Counted from the first letter of the stretch, positions 8,894 through 17,442 are shown. The stretch: DNA of 64,000 bases from Acidobacteriota bacterium (GCA_003225555.1 QIAM01000077.1:1-64000), one strand, 5' to 3'. Notes: generated by a model not told the origin, from the letters alone. Made by a program: numbers and translations.

Positions 8894-8978
8894 GAATTTC
8901 AGATTGTAGGCCTTTTGAAGGTCTTAACCACAGAGGACGTTGAGGACGCGGAGCTTGCTGCACTTGCGTAATTGTCCG

Positions 8979-9923
8979 CTAGGATGCGCCTAGTTTCTCG
9001 CCGGGTTTCGGTCGGTATCCGTGGAGGAAATTGTCGGCGGACATGCGCTTCTTGCCTTCGAGTTGAACTTCTAGCAGTTCAAGAGAGCTGTTGTGGCCGC
9101 AGCCGACTCGCAGGCGATTTCCTCGGAGATGCAGTTCGGCGGGCGGCAACGCGTCGTTCCGAGGAATGGCTTTGGCAATCTGGAGGTTCTTGCCGCGGAA
9201 TTTGGTGAAGGCTCCGGGCCAGGGTTGGAATCCACGAATGCGGTTGAAGATTTGCGTGGCTGGGAGTGAGAAATCGATCAGGCCATCTTCTTTTTTCAGG
9301 ATTGGAGCGAGCGTGGCTTGCGAGTGGTCTTGCGGGCGGGGATGGATCGTGCCAGCTCGCAGACCTCGCAAGGTTTCCACCATTAAGTCGGCGCCGATTG
9401 CGGCTAGGGCCGGAGCTAGAGTCTCGGCGGTGTCGTCGGGGGTGATGGGTAGTTCTTGCTGGAGGAGGATGTCGCCGGTGTCGAGTCCGGCGTCGATGCG
9501 CATGGTGGTGACGCCGATGACGGTTTCTCCTTGCGCGATTGCCCATTGGATCGGTGCCGCGCCGCGATATTTGGGGAGAAGCGAGGCGTGCAGGTTGGTG
9601 TTGCCTAGGGATGGGAGGTCTAGCATCCATTGCGGAATGAGGCGTCCGTATCCGACTACGATGATGGCGTCGGGCTTGAGGGCAGTGAGTTGGGAGCGGA
9701 ATTGGTCGCTGTTCTTAATCTTGTCGGGCTGCGTGATCGGGAGAGCTAGGTTCAGCGCGGATTGTTTGACTGCCGAGGAGATGAGTTCGAGGCCGCGGCC
9801 TTTGGGACGGTCGGGCTGGGTGACTACCAAGGAGACGCGAAATCCTGATTGGACAAGTGTTTCCAGGGTTGGGACAGCGAAGGACGGCGTGCCGCAGAAC
9901 ACGAGATTGAGGGGCGGAGGCAT
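8979..9923 (-). CDS. fmt: methionyl-tRNA formyltransferase
   Basis: A 314-residue enzyme that formylates initiator Met-tRNA from 10-formyltetrahydrofolate. The start at ATG 9923 places the family N-terminus (PLNLVFCGTPSFAVPTL) directly after Met; the open frame reaches 10028, but those extra 35 codons cover a hairpin region and are not conserved-looking. The catalytic segment NLHASLLPKYRGAAPIQW lies near residues 109-126 and IDAGLDTGDIL near 142-152, supplying the family Asn, His and Asp residues. The C-terminal tRNA-binding domain ends with GxKRMSADNFLHGYRPKPGE. It follows def with a 164-base gap. Confidence 0.95.
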   Translation of the reverse strand: MPPPLNLVFCGTPSFAVPTLETLVQSGFRVSLVVTQPDRPKGRGLELISSAVKQSALNLALPITQPDKIKNSDQFRSQLTALKPDAIIVVGYGRLIPQWMLDLPSLGNTNLHASLLPKYRGAAPIQWAIAQGETVIGVTTMRIDAGLDTGDILLQQELPITPDDTAETLAPALAAIGADLMVETLRGLRAGTIHPRPQDHSQATLAPILKKEDGLIDFSLPATQIFNRIRGFQPWPGAFTKFRGKNLQIAKAIPRNDALPPAELHLRGNRLRVGCGHNSSLELLEVQLEGKKRMSADNFLHGYRPKPGEKLGAS

Positions 9924-9968
9924 TGTGGGGGCCAACTCGACAAGTCCAGTTAGGCGGAAAAACCTCAG

Positions 9969-10024
9969 GGGCGAAAGCCCAATTTTTTTAGAGAGAGCGA
10001 TACCGCAGCGCTGAAAGCGCTGCG
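9969..10024. repeat. two hairpins between def and fmt
   Basis: A GGGC-GAAA-GCCC tetraloop hairpin at 9969-9980 is followed on the plus strand by seven Ts (9983-9989). A perfect palindrome at 10004-10024 (CGCAGCGCT GAA AGCGCTGCG) lies next to it. Genes on both sides read on the minus strand, so the plus-strand T-run does not mark an obvious gene end. More likely these are palindromic repeats that could shape or process the def-fmt transcript. Confidence 0.45.
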
Positions 10025-10087
10025 CCACCCAAAGGACTCACTTCACATAATTTGTAATCCTCTTAATCCTCTACATCTCTCCATCCT

Positions 10088-10597
10088 CTACCATTCTCCG
10101 GCTTTTATCATTTTGCGGATTTTGCGCTTGATCAGGTCGCGCTTCAGGGCGCTGATGTGGCTGATGTAGAGCTTGCCGTTGAGGTGATCGGTTTCGTGCA
10201 AGAAGGCGCGGGCCAGCAGTTCTTCTCCGGTCTTCTCATAAACTTTTCCGTGCACATCTTGTGCACGGACGGTGACCTTGTTGGGTCGGGTTACGTTCTC
10301 GCGGAATTCAGGGATGCTGAGGCAGCCTTCGCTCTGCGTGTGTTTGCCTTCGGTGTGGATGATTTCGGGATTGATGAGAACGAGCTTGGCTTTGGGATCT
10401 TCTTTAAAAGTTATGTCGATGACGGCGATGCGGCGAGAGAGGCTGATCTGCGGGGCAGCGAGGCCGACGCCGTGGGCGGCGTACATCGACTCGAACATAT
10501 CGTCGATTAACTTCTGGAGTTCGTCGTCGAAGACGGTGACCTTCTCCGCGGGCTTGTCGAGGACGGGGTTGCCGAACTTTACGATGGGGTAGATCAT
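10088..10597 (-). CDS. def: peptide deformylase
   Basis: A 169-residue metalloenzyme that removes the formyl group from nascent N-formylmethionine. All three catalytic motifs are present: GVGLAAPQ (residues 43-50), EGCLS with metal-ligand Cys92 (90-94) and HETDH with the catalytic Glu and two His ligands (134-138). The length is that of bacterial type 1 enzymes. Its ATG overlaps the aroC stop by four bases (ATGA), so the two are translationally coupled. fmt, which makes its substrate, lies downstream on the same strand. Confidence 0.97.
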   Translation of the reverse strand: MIYPIVKFGNPVLDKPAEKVTVFDDELQKLIDDMFESMYAAHGVGLAAPQISLSRRIAVIDITFKEDPKAKLVLINPEIIHTEGKHTQSEGCLSIPEFRENVTRPNKVTVRAQDVHGKVYEKTGEELLARAFLHETDHLNGKLYISHISALKRDLIKRKIRKMIKAGEW

Positions 10598-11769
10598 CAG
10601 TAGTTTTTCAGTTGCTGACGGTAGCCTTCGAAATTGCGCAGGCTCTCGGTCATGGAATCGCCGCCGAATTTTTCGAGAGCGCAGCGCGCCAGAGTGAGGG
10701 CGACCATGGATTCGGCGGCGACTCCGGCGGCGGGAACCACGCAGACGTCGGAGCGCTCGTAGGCGGCTTTTACTGGCTCGCGGGTGGCAAAGTCTACGGA
10801 CTGCAGAGGGCGGCGCAGCGTGGAGATTGGCTTCAAGTAGCCGCGGACGCGAATTTCTTCTCCATTGGAGACTCCGCCTTCGATGCCGCCGGCATTATTG
10901 CGGGCGCGGGAGAAGGCCGTGAAGCCTGACGTGCTGGTATAGCCGATTTCGTCGTGAACTTTGGAGCCGGGAGAAAAGGCGGCGGCTACGCCCGATCCGA
11001 TTTCTACTGCTTTGACGGCTTGCAGGGACATGACTGCCGCGGCTAGGAGGGCGTCGAGGCGTTCGTCCCATTGGGCGTAGGTTCCGAGGCCGGGCGGGAC
11101 CTGGTGCGCTACGACTTCGAAGACGCCGCCAAGCGAGTCGCCGGTCTTGAGAACTTTGTCAACTTCTTCTTTCATGCGCTGCTCGGCTTCGGGGTCGGCG
11201 CAGTTCAGGAGAACTTCTTCGTGATCGTAGAGAGAACGAATCTGGTCCCAGGAAATTTCGGTCTGTACCGTTACGCTGCCAGTTGTGATTACGTGACTGA
11301 GCACTTCGATGCCGAGTTCGCGGAGGAAGAGCTTAGCCAGAGCTCCAATTGCTACGCGTGCGGCGGATTCGCGGGCCGAGGCGCGCTCGAGAACATATCG
11401 GGCTTCGGAGAAGTTGTACTTCAAGGCTCCAGCGAGGTCGGCGTGGCCGGGGCGTGGCGAGGCAACGCGCTTGTGCTTGGCGGGGTCGCCTTCGCTTACT
11501 GGGAGCGATTCCTGCCAGTTTTTCCAATCGCGGTTTTCGAGTTGGACGGCGATGGGTGATCCGATGGTTTTGCCGTGATGCACACCGGAGAGAATGTGGG
11601 CGGAGTCGCGCTCGATTTTCATGCGGCCTCCGCGGCCGTAGCCTTGCTGGCGGCGCCAGAGTTCGCGGTCGATGAAGGGCTGGTCTACTTTCAGACCTGC
11701 GGGCAGGCCGGAGAGAAAGGCGACGAGAGCTTCGCCATGTGACTCACCGGCCGTGAAGTAGCGCAGCAT
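10597..11769 (-). CDS. aroC: chorismate synthase
   Basis: A 390-residue enzyme for the last shikimate step, converting 5-enolpyruvylshikimate-3-phosphate to chorismate with reduced FMN. The start ATG 11769 gives the family N-terminus MLRYFTAGESHGEAL; the frame extends to 11835 but the extra 22 codons are Arg/Tyr-rich and unlike the family. Signature segments include GRGGRMKIERDSA, RPGHADLAGALKY (signature 2), ASARESAARVAIGALAK and the C-terminal SDVCVVPAAGVAAESMVA. It is first in the aroC-def-fmt-rsmB run and overlaps def by four bases. Confidence 0.96.
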   Translation of the reverse strand: MLRYFTAGESHGEALVAFLSGLPAGLKVDQPFIDRELWRRQQGYGRGGRMKIERDSAHILSGVHHGKTIGSPIAVQLENRDWKNWQESLPVSEGDPAKHKRVASPRPGHADLAGALKYNFSEARYVLERASARESAARVAIGALAKLFLRELGIEVLSHVITTGSVTVQTEISWDQIRSLYDHEEVLLNCADPEAEQRMKEEVDKVLKTGDSLGGVFEVVAHQVPPGLGTYAQWDERLDALLAAAVMSLQAVKAVEIGSGVAAAFSPGSKVHDEIGYTSTSGFTAFSRARNNAGGIEGGVSNGEEIRVRGYLKPISTLRRPLQSVDFATREPVKAAYERSDVCVVPAAGVAAESMVALTLARCALEKFGGDSMTESLRNFEGYRQQLKNY

Positions 11770-11854
11770 AAATTTTCGATTGTACCTGATGCGGCGTCGA
11801 TAACTAGTATGCGAGGACGCAGTGTACTTAGCCACGAGAGCACTGATGGCTCAG

Positions 11855-11901
11855 GCGAGATCCTTCGCTCCGCCTGAAAAGCGGCTGCGCTCAGGATGAC
11901 T
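11855..11901 (+). repeat. dispersed palindromic element, copy A
   Basis: A 47-base imperfect palindrome starting GCGAGATCCTTCGCTCCGC and ending GCTCAGGATGACT. It is clearly related to the copy at 16203-16250, with the same start, the same GGATGAC end and a central gap. It lies in the 293-base gap between aroC and the LuxR-type gene, which contains no supported gene. The shape is that of a small non-coding mobile palindrome or REP element. Confidence 0.6.
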
Positions 11902-12051
11902 CCGGCTGTAAATTTGGTAAAAAGATGTTTTTTGTGGGGTTTCGGAGTGCATCCCAGCGCGGAGGGCGCTACAATAACCAAAAGCCGCAGGTTCTGCCAA
12001 CCCGGTTTTTTCTCCGCCCGCTCGCTACTTCGCAAATTCTTCTGGCCTAAT

Positions 12052-12057
12052 GAGGAG
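12052..12057 (+). promoter_or_regulatory. ribosome binding site deciding a GTG start
   Basis: GAGGAG lies five bases before GTG 12063. No ATG with comparable spacing is available, so this site fixes the start of the LuxR-type regulator. Confidence 0.7.
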
Positions 12058-12062
12058 AAGCC

Positions 12063-12761
12063 GTGTCCCCCAACACACCGATCCAGTGGGAAGGTGCGGT
12101 TCCAGGCAGGAAGATTCAATGTGTTCTCGTTCATGACCACGTGCTGCTGCGGCAGGGATTGCAGCGTCTTTTGGAGGATGAGCCGGACGTGGAAGTGGTC
12201 GCGGAAGCGAGTAATGCGGCCGAAGCGTTGCAAAGGGTGTTTGAGCATCGTCCGGATGTCGTCATCGTGGATGCGAAAACACTTGACCTGTCGGCTCCGG
12301 ATGCCGAGAAGCTGCTGCTGCGAGAGTCGCCGCAGAGCAAGGTTCTGTTCTTGAGCATGCATGCGGAAGAGGATTCTGCGATGCGCGAACTGGCGGACCG
12401 CAAGGTCGGATGTGCGGTGCGCCAAACGTCTGCGGAGGAATTAGTGCAGATGGTGAGAACGAGCCACTACGACGGCTGGGGCAGTGTGCGTGAAATGCCA
12501 CAGCAAGGGGTCGGCGAGTGGAATGCGACCGAGGCGCTCTTACCGCGAAAGCGAGTTTTGACGGCGCGGGAGCGCGAGGTATTGAAGTTGCTGGCTGAGG
12601 GACGCACGGTGCGGTCTGCGGCCAGCGTTCTTGGCTTGAGCATTAAGACGGTGGACGCGCACAAGTTTAATCTCATGCGGAAGCTGGGTATCCATAACAA
12701 GGCGGAACTTGTTATGTGGGCTATCCGGAAGAGAGTGGTGAAGATTCCGGCTAATTTCTAG
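12063..12761 (+). CDS. NarL/LuxR-type response regulator with degenerate receiver
   Basis: A 232-residue transcription factor starting at GTG 12063. Residues about 18-130 have the receiver-domain pattern (VLVHDHVLLRQGLQRLL, VVIVDAKTLD, VLFLSMHAEEDSAMR). The first acidic residue of the usual DD pair is His, and the invariant Lys before the fifth helix is replaced (CAVRQTSAEELV instead of xxxKxxxxxEL). The phospho-acceptor Asp is kept in VIVDA. The C-terminus is a LuxR helix-turn-helix (LTAREREVLKLLAEGRTVRSAA, SIKTVDAHKFNLMRKLGI). There is no adjacent kinase. It may be regulated other than by phosphorylation, or be an orphan. Confidence 0.88.
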   Translation: MSPNTPIQWEGAVPGRKIQCVLVHDHVLLRQGLQRLLEDEPDVEVVAEASNAAEALQRVFEHRPDVVIVDAKTLDLSAPDAEKLLLRESPQSKVLFLSMHAEEDSAMRELADRKVGCAVRQTSAEELVQMVRTSHYDGWGSVREMPQQGVGEWNATEALLPRKRVLTAREREVLKLLAEGRTVRSAASVLGLSIKTVDAHKFNLMRKLGIHNKAELVMWAIRKRVVKIPANF

Positions 12762-12789
12762 CTTCAGGGGCAAAAAGAAAAAATCTTAT

Positions 12790-12827
12790 CGCAGAGTTCG
12801 CGGAGAAATGCCGCAGAGTTCGCGGAG
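12790..12827. repeat. short tandem duplication
   Basis: The 16-base sequence CGCAGAGTTCGCGGAG occurs at 12790-12805 and again at 12812-12827 (22-base period), between the convergent LuxR-type and HAD genes. Function unknown. Confidence 0.6.
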
Positions 12828-12840
12828 GAGACACCGGAAC

Positions 12841-13539
12841 TCAAGCTTTGGTGGCGGCTTCGGCTACCTCGGCTAGGTTCTTGACTTCCAGGTCGGGCTT
12901 GGCTTCGGCGGCTTTTACTGCTCCTACTCCGGCTCTGGCCGATGGACGGTTTACCCAAACCGTGGCCAAGCCGAGAGATTGCGCGGGAATGATGTCGTGA
13001 TAGATGCTTTGGCCCACGTGGAGCACGCGGTGGGCGGGGGCCTTCACGCGCTTCAAGGCCAGCTCAAACATCTTCATCGACGGCTTATAAGCCTTTGCCT
13101 GCTCCGCCGTGATTACCTCGTCAAATTCCACTTGCAACTGGGGACGCGTCGCGGCGAAGAGATCGTCGTCGACGTTGGAGAGAATTGCCAGGCGAAAGCG
13201 CGTTTTTAGTTGATGAAGGGCGTCGATGGTGTCGGGCCAAGGTTGCCAACCGGAGAGCGAATTGGGGAGGGAGCGGGCTTCTTCGTCCGTGGGAGAGAAT
13301 CCGAGTTGCGCGCCGAAGCGGCGGACTACAGATTGCAGCACTTCACGATAGGGATGGAAGGGGCCCTGTTCGGAGAGTTCCTCAAAGTCGCCATAGAGTT
13401 TCAGAAGCGCGGCGTCTTCCAGCGTGTGGCCGTGGGCCGCAAGGATGCGGTGAAGGGCGGAGAGAATGCCGGCTTCCCAGTTGATCAGAGTTCCATAGCA
13501 ATCGAAGGTAAGAACTTCGAAGCGGTTGAAGTCGACCAT
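12841..13539 (-). CDS. HAD-family hydrolase, haloacid dehalogenase type II-like
   Basis: A 232-residue HAD hydrolase. ATG 13539 gives MVDFNRFEVLTFDCYGTLINWEAG, with nucleophile Asp13 in FDCYGTLINWE, the signature of L-2-haloacid dehalogenase-like proteins. Motif II is ILSNVD, motif III a Lys in AEQAKAYKPS, and motif IV HVGQSIYHDIIPAQ, followed by GLATVWVNR. The cytoplasmic enzyme would hydrolyse C-halogen or phosphate ester bonds; the real substrate cannot be told from sequence. The 18-codon upstream extension of the frame is unlike the family. It stands alone, convergent with the LuxR-type gene. Confidence 0.85.
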   Translation of the reverse strand: MVDFNRFEVLTFDCYGTLINWEAGILSALHRILAAHGHTLEDAALLKLYGDFEELSEQGPFHPYREVLQSVVRRFGAQLGFSPTDEEARSLPNSLSGWQPWPDTIDALHQLKTRFRLAILSNVDDDLFAATRPQLQVEFDEVITAEQAKAYKPSMKMFELALKRVKAPAHRVLHVGQSIYHDIIPAQSLGLATVWVNRPSARAGVGAVKAAEAKPDLEVKNLAEVAEAATKA

Positions 13540-13664
13540 GGTGCTTTGGTGCTGCTCTGACAAAGAATGTTTCGGGCCAAAAACAGAAGACAAGCCCGAG
13601 GAGCGGCGCGGGCGGATAGAAGCTGTTTTTCGATCCGATCTGTCTATCTGACCTCTCGATCTGT

Positions 13665-14354
13665 TTATCTGACTTCGAGTGGTTGCGAAAGCTCGAAGCT
13701 GACAACAGTCTCGGCGGGGAGGACGATGTCCTTGTTGCCGGTAAACGCCGCGCCTCCGGCACCGGCACCGCCGCCAGCCAGCGCTCCGATCGCTGCGCCT
13801 TTGCCACCGCCGGCCAAGCCGCCGATAATTCCTCCAAGAGCGGCGCCTCCACCGGTCATGATCGCTGTGCGCTTGCCTTTACCTTTGGCGGTGAAAGTCC
13901 TCGCAGCAGTTTGAACTGGTACGTCAGCGCCGTTCAATGTGACGGATTCGAGGCGAACTTGCAGTTCAGCCCCTCCCTTGAACCTTCCCAAGGGTTTCGC
14001 GTCGGTCACGGTGCCGGTCACGTTTGCACCGCGCGGAATCACGACCTCGTTCCCCGCCACAACATCCTTCGCTACCGATCCGTTGAAGGTCTGACCGGGT
14101 TGGCTGAGCTTCGAGCCAATCGCGGAGCCCAGGCTGACGGTGATGGTGGTGCCGGCGGGCACAACCTGCCTCTTTCTTTCTCTGGCTTCCTTGCGTTCTG
14201 TGCCGCCGCTCTTTCCGGAGCCAGCGTTGGCGCTGTCGCTGGCCTGTCCGGTACCGTTCGCGTTGTTGTCGTCCGGAGCAGGCTTGCTGGTGCAGCCGAG
14301 CAGAGCCAGAGTCAAATAGAAACTTAGGGTAAGAAGGACTAACCGTGAACGCAT
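13665..14354 (-). CDS. glycine-zipper lipoprotein
   Basis: A 229-residue lipoprotein. The start ATG 14354 is preceded by GGAGG at four-base spacing; the open frame runs to 14807, but the extra part is antisense-like and overlaps the next gene. A signal peptide ends in the lipobox LLGC (MRSRLVLLTLSFYLTLALLGC), followed by an Asn/Gly/Ser-rich linker. A beta-rich domain (PAGTTITVSLGSAIGSKLSQPGQTFNGSV, VVIPRGANVTGTV) comes next. Residues about 170-210 form a glycine zipper with repeated GG/GAxxGG steps, likely an outer-membrane or assembly segment. The C-terminus returns to VLPAETVVSFELSQPLEV. The exact role is unknown. Confidence 0.8.
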   Translation of the reverse strand: MRSRLVLLTLSFYLTLALLGCTSKPAPDDNNANGTGQASDSANAGSGKSGGTERKEARERKRQVVPAGTTITVSLGSAIGSKLSQPGQTFNGSVAKDVVAGNEVVIPRGANVTGTVTDAKPLGRFKGGAELQVRLESVTLNGADVPVQTAARTFTAKGKGKRTAIMTGGGAALGGIIGGLAGGGKGAAIGALAGGGAGAGGAAFTGNKDIVLPAETVVSFELSQPLEVR

Positions 14355-14476
14355 AGGAACCTCCATCGTTGCCAATGTACCGGAACTGGGTTCGGGGTAG
14401 CAATGGGAAGCAGCAGGTGCGGGTAATCGAAAGTGTGTCGTCCGGAGTGCTCTCTCCTCCCGATTTGAGCTACTGG

Positions 14477-14995
14477 TTAGGTGGTCCCGAATTTCCAGCG
14501 GGTTGCACTCTTTGGGAAATTCTTCTCGGTCCACGCCAGTACAGTTCGGGGATGGACGGAATAGAGCACGCTTTCTTCGGGGATGATCATGAGAGGCATT
14601 TTGTACTTTTCGCGTGAGGCGCCGTCGAGATTCTTGAAAGTCGCTGCATCGTTGAGGTCGACCTCGACGGCATTTCCTTCCAGAATCACGACATCGTCTC
14701 CGGATTCCAGGTGAATGGAGACAGCGCCGTTGTGGGCAAGATTGCGGGCCTTGCGGGACGAGCGTGCGGTGCCGAAGTAGAGTGCACCCTCGATCCAGAA
14801 GCCCCACACCGGAATGGAGTGAGGTCTGCCGTCGGGGCGCGCGGTGCAGATCCAGTAGTTCCGCGACTCTGCGAGGCGCTTCTCGGCATGACTGAATGGG
14901 AGATACTGCTTTCGGGGCTTGAGTCCGTACAAGGGTGGTACGTCGGGCAGACCGGCGGCAGGCACAGATTCGCGGGAGGTTGTCGTCTTAGGCAT
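14477..14995 (-). CDS. pyridoxamine 5'-phosphate oxidase-like flavoprotein
   Basis: A 172-residue protein of the PNPOx split-barrel fold. ATG 14995 has AGGAG six bases upstream; the longer frame would begin at TTG 15016. After a Ser/Thr/Pro-rich N-terminus, the domain shows YWICTARPDGRPHSIPVWGFW, LYFGTARSSRKARNL and HLESGDDVVILEGNAVEV, matching the F420/FMN-binding PPOX subclass in which the second segment contacts cofactor. The cytoplasmic oxidoreductase's substrate is unknown. True PNP oxidase activity is unlikely given its short length. Confidence 0.82.
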   Translation of the reverse strand: MPKTTTSRESVPAAGLPDVPPLYGLKPRKQYLPFSHAEKRLAESRNYWICTARPDGRPHSIPVWGFWIEGALYFGTARSSRKARNLAHNGAVSIHLESGDDVVILEGNAVEVDLNDAATFKNLDGASREKYKMPLMIIPEESVLYSVHPRTVLAWTEKNFPKSATRWKFGTT

Positions 14996-15034
14996 GGCTT
15001 CTCCTGATACCGGCAACGCTTGATCTGAAAAAGG

Positions 15035-16120
15035 TTATCGCTGCGGGTCAAGTCCAGGCAAGGTCGGAGTTTGGTCGTGATGGTTGCTCGCAGTTCCCGT
15101 CTCGGACTCCAAAGCGGACGCGTCCGCAGAGTTTTCCGTGGCAGCAGCCTTCTTCGGAGACAAGAACTTTTCTGTGTTCAGCAGAGGGCGGCCGAGCGAG
15201 GGATTGTAGCTGGTCCACGGGCTCTCCTGATCGCCCTCGCGCTCGAAGTGGGCGCGCATGGCTTCCATCTTGGAGTCGAGGTCGTCGAGGTAATGCAGCA
15301 TGAGCGCTTCAGGGAACATCGGCAATTTCGGAGAGCCGAACTCGTACTGGCCGTGATGGCTGATGATGAGGTGCTCGAGGAGCGTCTTCAGCTCTGCGGG
15401 GAAGTCGGGAACGAGAGCGATCTTGGCGTGCAGCATCTCCAGTTCGATGACCATGTGGCCCAGCAGTTGGCCCTTCGTCGAGTAGGAAAACGAGCGGTTG
15501 TAGGTGAGTTCGTGGATCTTGCCAATATCGTGGAGAAACACTCCGGCGAGGAGGAGGTCGCGGTTGATCTGGGGATAGTTCTGACTGATCAACTCGACGG
15601 AGCGGAACAATGAGACCACGTGATCGAGCAGGCCGCCGATGTAGGCATGATGCAAAGTCTTGGCGGCGGGCGCATTGCGGTAGGAGGCGGCGATTTCCGG
15701 ATCGGCCATGAAGGCCTGCAGCAGAGAGCGCAGATACGGGTTCTGAAAAGAAACTACAAAGGCCGCGAGAGTCTGCCAGAGGTCGTCGATGTTCTTCGTG
15801 GTCTTGGGAAGGTAGTCGTCGAATTCGATTTCTGAGTCGCCGAGCTTGCGCAGCTTGTGGATGGTGAGTTGGAAGCGATTCTTGTACTTGTTGATGAGGC
15901 CTTTGATCTTTAGGAAATCGTCCTGCTCGAAAGCGTCGAGGACTTCTTCGACATTGTCCCACATTTTGGCTTCCAGTTGGCCGCTACGGTCGCCTAGCGT
16001 TAGGGCGATGTAAGGCTCACCGGTTTTCTTGGGCTTGATCTGCTTGGCTACTACTACGAAGGTCGAGGTGATGACTTTGTTTTCGTGGCGAGTGCAGTCG
16101 CAGATGTAGAAGTCCTTCAT
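15035..16120 (-). CDS. OB-fold/HD-domain 3'-5' exoribonuclease, YhaM-like
   Basis: A 361-residue protein. The N-terminal OB-fold (residues about 15-105: FVVVAKQIKPKKTGEPYIALTLGDRSG ... AKMWDN) is a nucleic-acid-binding tRNA_anti-type domain. The HD phosphohydrolase domain follows at about 165-285, with KTLHHAYIGGLLDHVVS, the diagnostic FLHDIGKIHEL, GHMVIE and ISHHGQYEFGSPK. This architecture and length match YhaM, an exonuclease that trims short RNA and possibly DNA 3' ends. The C-terminal 40 residues are variable. It overlaps no neighbour; a palindromic repeat lies upstream. Confidence 0.87.
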   Translation of the reverse strand: MKDFYICDCTRHENKVITSTFVVVAKQIKPKKTGEPYIALTLGDRSGQLEAKMWDNVEEVLDAFEQDDFLKIKGLINKYKNRFQLTIHKLRKLGDSEIEFDDYLPKTTKNIDDLWQTLAAFVVSFQNPYLRSLLQAFMADPEIAASYRNAPAAKTLHHAYIGGLLDHVVSLFRSVELISQNYPQINRDLLLAGVFLHDIGKIHELTYNRSFSYSTKGQLLGHMVIELEMLHAKIALVPDFPAELKTLLEHLIISHHGQYEFGSPKLPMFPEALMLHYLDDLDSKMEAMRAHFEREGDQESPWTSYNPSLGRPLLNTEKFLSPKKAAATENSADASALESETGTASNHHDQTPTLPGLDPQR

Positions 16121-16202
16121 GTGCTCATTGAGTATAAGCGAGGGAAGCGCCTCAGATCCGCGAAATAGGGCGCTGAAGTGGTTCCGTCAAGATAACCTGC
16201 AC

Positions 16203-16250
16203 GCGAGATCCCTCGCCCCGCTGGTGAAAGCGCGGGGCTTCGGGATGACG
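16203..16250 (+). repeat. dispersed palindromic element, copy B
   Basis: A 48-base imperfect palindrome (starts GCGAGATCCCTCGCCCCGC, ends GGGGCTTCGGGATGACG) in the gap between the YhaM-like and SurA-like genes. It is in the same orientation as, and related to, copy A at 11855-11901. Confidence 0.6.
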
Positions 16251-16272
16251 CCATAAAGGTAGATCCCTAAAA

Positions 16273-17442
16273 TTAGAGGATGCCTAGCTTCTTTTTCTTC
16301 TTGTTTAGTTTCTTGGCGTCGGCTTCTTTTGCCGTGGTGGTTTCGACTGGCTTGGTCTGATTGGGGCTGGCTCCACTGTCGACGAACCCGGGTTTGATGT
16401 CGATGTAGGCCTCTTCGCGCAGTTTGGTAAGGTAGGCGCGCAGGGCGGGCTGCAACTTCTGGTAATAGAGAGCGTCCTGAATTTTGGGTTCAACGTCTTT
16501 CAGTGGAGGGATGCCGGCTGCCTGGTGCTCGACAACTTTCAGAATCACGTAACCCTGCTTGGTGCGGATCACGTCGGAGACCTCGCCGGCCTTCATCGCG
16601 AAGGTCTTGTCTTCGAGTTCCTTGGCCAATGCGCCGCGCTTGAAAATACCGAGCTCGCCACCCTGAGCGGCGGAAGGGCCGTCGGAATATTTCTTGGCGA
16701 TCTCTTCGAAGGTTGCGCCCTTATGAATTTGATCGAGCAGGTCATGGGCTTTTGCCTCTGCGGCAGAGAGCGCCGCCGCTTCTGTGGCCTGCTTGGCGGC
16801 CTCGTTGGCTGCCTTTTGATCGGCTGAGATTGCGGGCTCGGATGGGCTGCCGTCGGTGCCCGTCGTCTTCGGCGTGGCATCGGCAGGAATTTTTGGGGCC
16901 ACGAGGATCTCGCTGAGATGGACTGCCTCGGGCTGTTCCAGCTCGCTCTTGTGCTCGTTGTAGAACTTCTGCGCTTCCTCCTCGGTCATGGCGAGGTGTC
17001 GACCGACTTCTTCCCCAATCACCTTCTGCGTGATGATCTGGTTGCGCTTGTTTTGCTTGAAGTCCTCCCAGGAGATGCCTTGTTCGGTAGCCTTTTTCTC
17101 GAGCTCTTCCAAACTCTCGAGCTTCATGTCTTTCCGCATTTGATCGAGCTGCTTGATCAGCTCGGTGTCACCGCTGATGCTGAGATCCTTGCCTTTTTCG
17201 AGGAGGAGTTGCTGATCGATGAGATCGCGGAGAACATCTTTTTCACGTTCCGCATAGATCCGGTCGGCATTGCCCGGGTCCTGCTGCTTAGCTTCTTCTT
17301 TCAGTTGGTCTTTGCTGCGGGCGAACTCCGAACGGGTGACGATCTGGCTGTTGACGCGGGCGATGATCTCTTCGACGACCTGGGCTCCTGCGAGAACAGG
17401 AAAACAGGCGAAAATGACGCTTAGAATGCAGAGCTTTTTCAT
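16273..17442 (-). CDS. periplasmic SurA-like peptidyl-prolyl isomerase
   Basis: A 389-residue exported folding factor. A signal peptide (MKKLCILSVIFACFPVLAGA) is followed by a SurA-type N-terminal chaperone domain (EEIIARVNSQIVTRSEFARS), long charged helices, and a parvulin rotamase domain at about residues 175-310. The parvulin core is VHLSEILVAP ... IHKGATFEEIAKKYSDGPSAAQGGELGIFKRG ... GYVILKVVE, and it carries an unusual Ala/Thr-rich insertion of about 45 residues after VHLSEILVAP. The C-terminus is Lys-rich (KKLNKKKKK). It probably helps outer-membrane proteins fold, in keeping with the many secreted and TonB proteins nearby. Confidence 0.9.
   Translation of the reverse strand: MKKLCILSVIFACFPVLAGAQVVEEIIARVNSQIVTRSEFARSKDQLKEEAKQQDPGNADRIYAEREKDVLRDLIDQQLLLEKGKDLSISGDTELIKQLDQMRKDMKLESLEELEKKATEQGISWEDFKQNKRNQIITQKVIGEEVGRHLAMTEEEAQKFYNEHKSELEQPEAVHLSEILVAPKIPADATPKTTGTDGSPSEPAISADQKAANEAAKQATEAAALSAAEAKAHDLLDQIHKGATFEEIAKKYSDGPSAAQGGELGIFKRGALAKELEDKTFAMKAGEVSDVIRTKQGYVILKVVEHQAAGIPPLKDVEPKIQDALYYQKLQPALRAYLTKLREEAYIDIKPGFVDSGASPNQTKPVETTTAKEADAKKLNKKKKKLGIL

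Noticed and set aside
9969-9989. Rho-independent terminator on the plus strand
   Set aside because: Stem is only four base pairs and no plus-strand gene precedes it; kept only as part of a hairpin region.
9924-10028. N-terminal extension of fmt
   Set aside because: The 35 extra codons cover a hairpin-rich spacer; the family N-terminus starts at ATG 9923.
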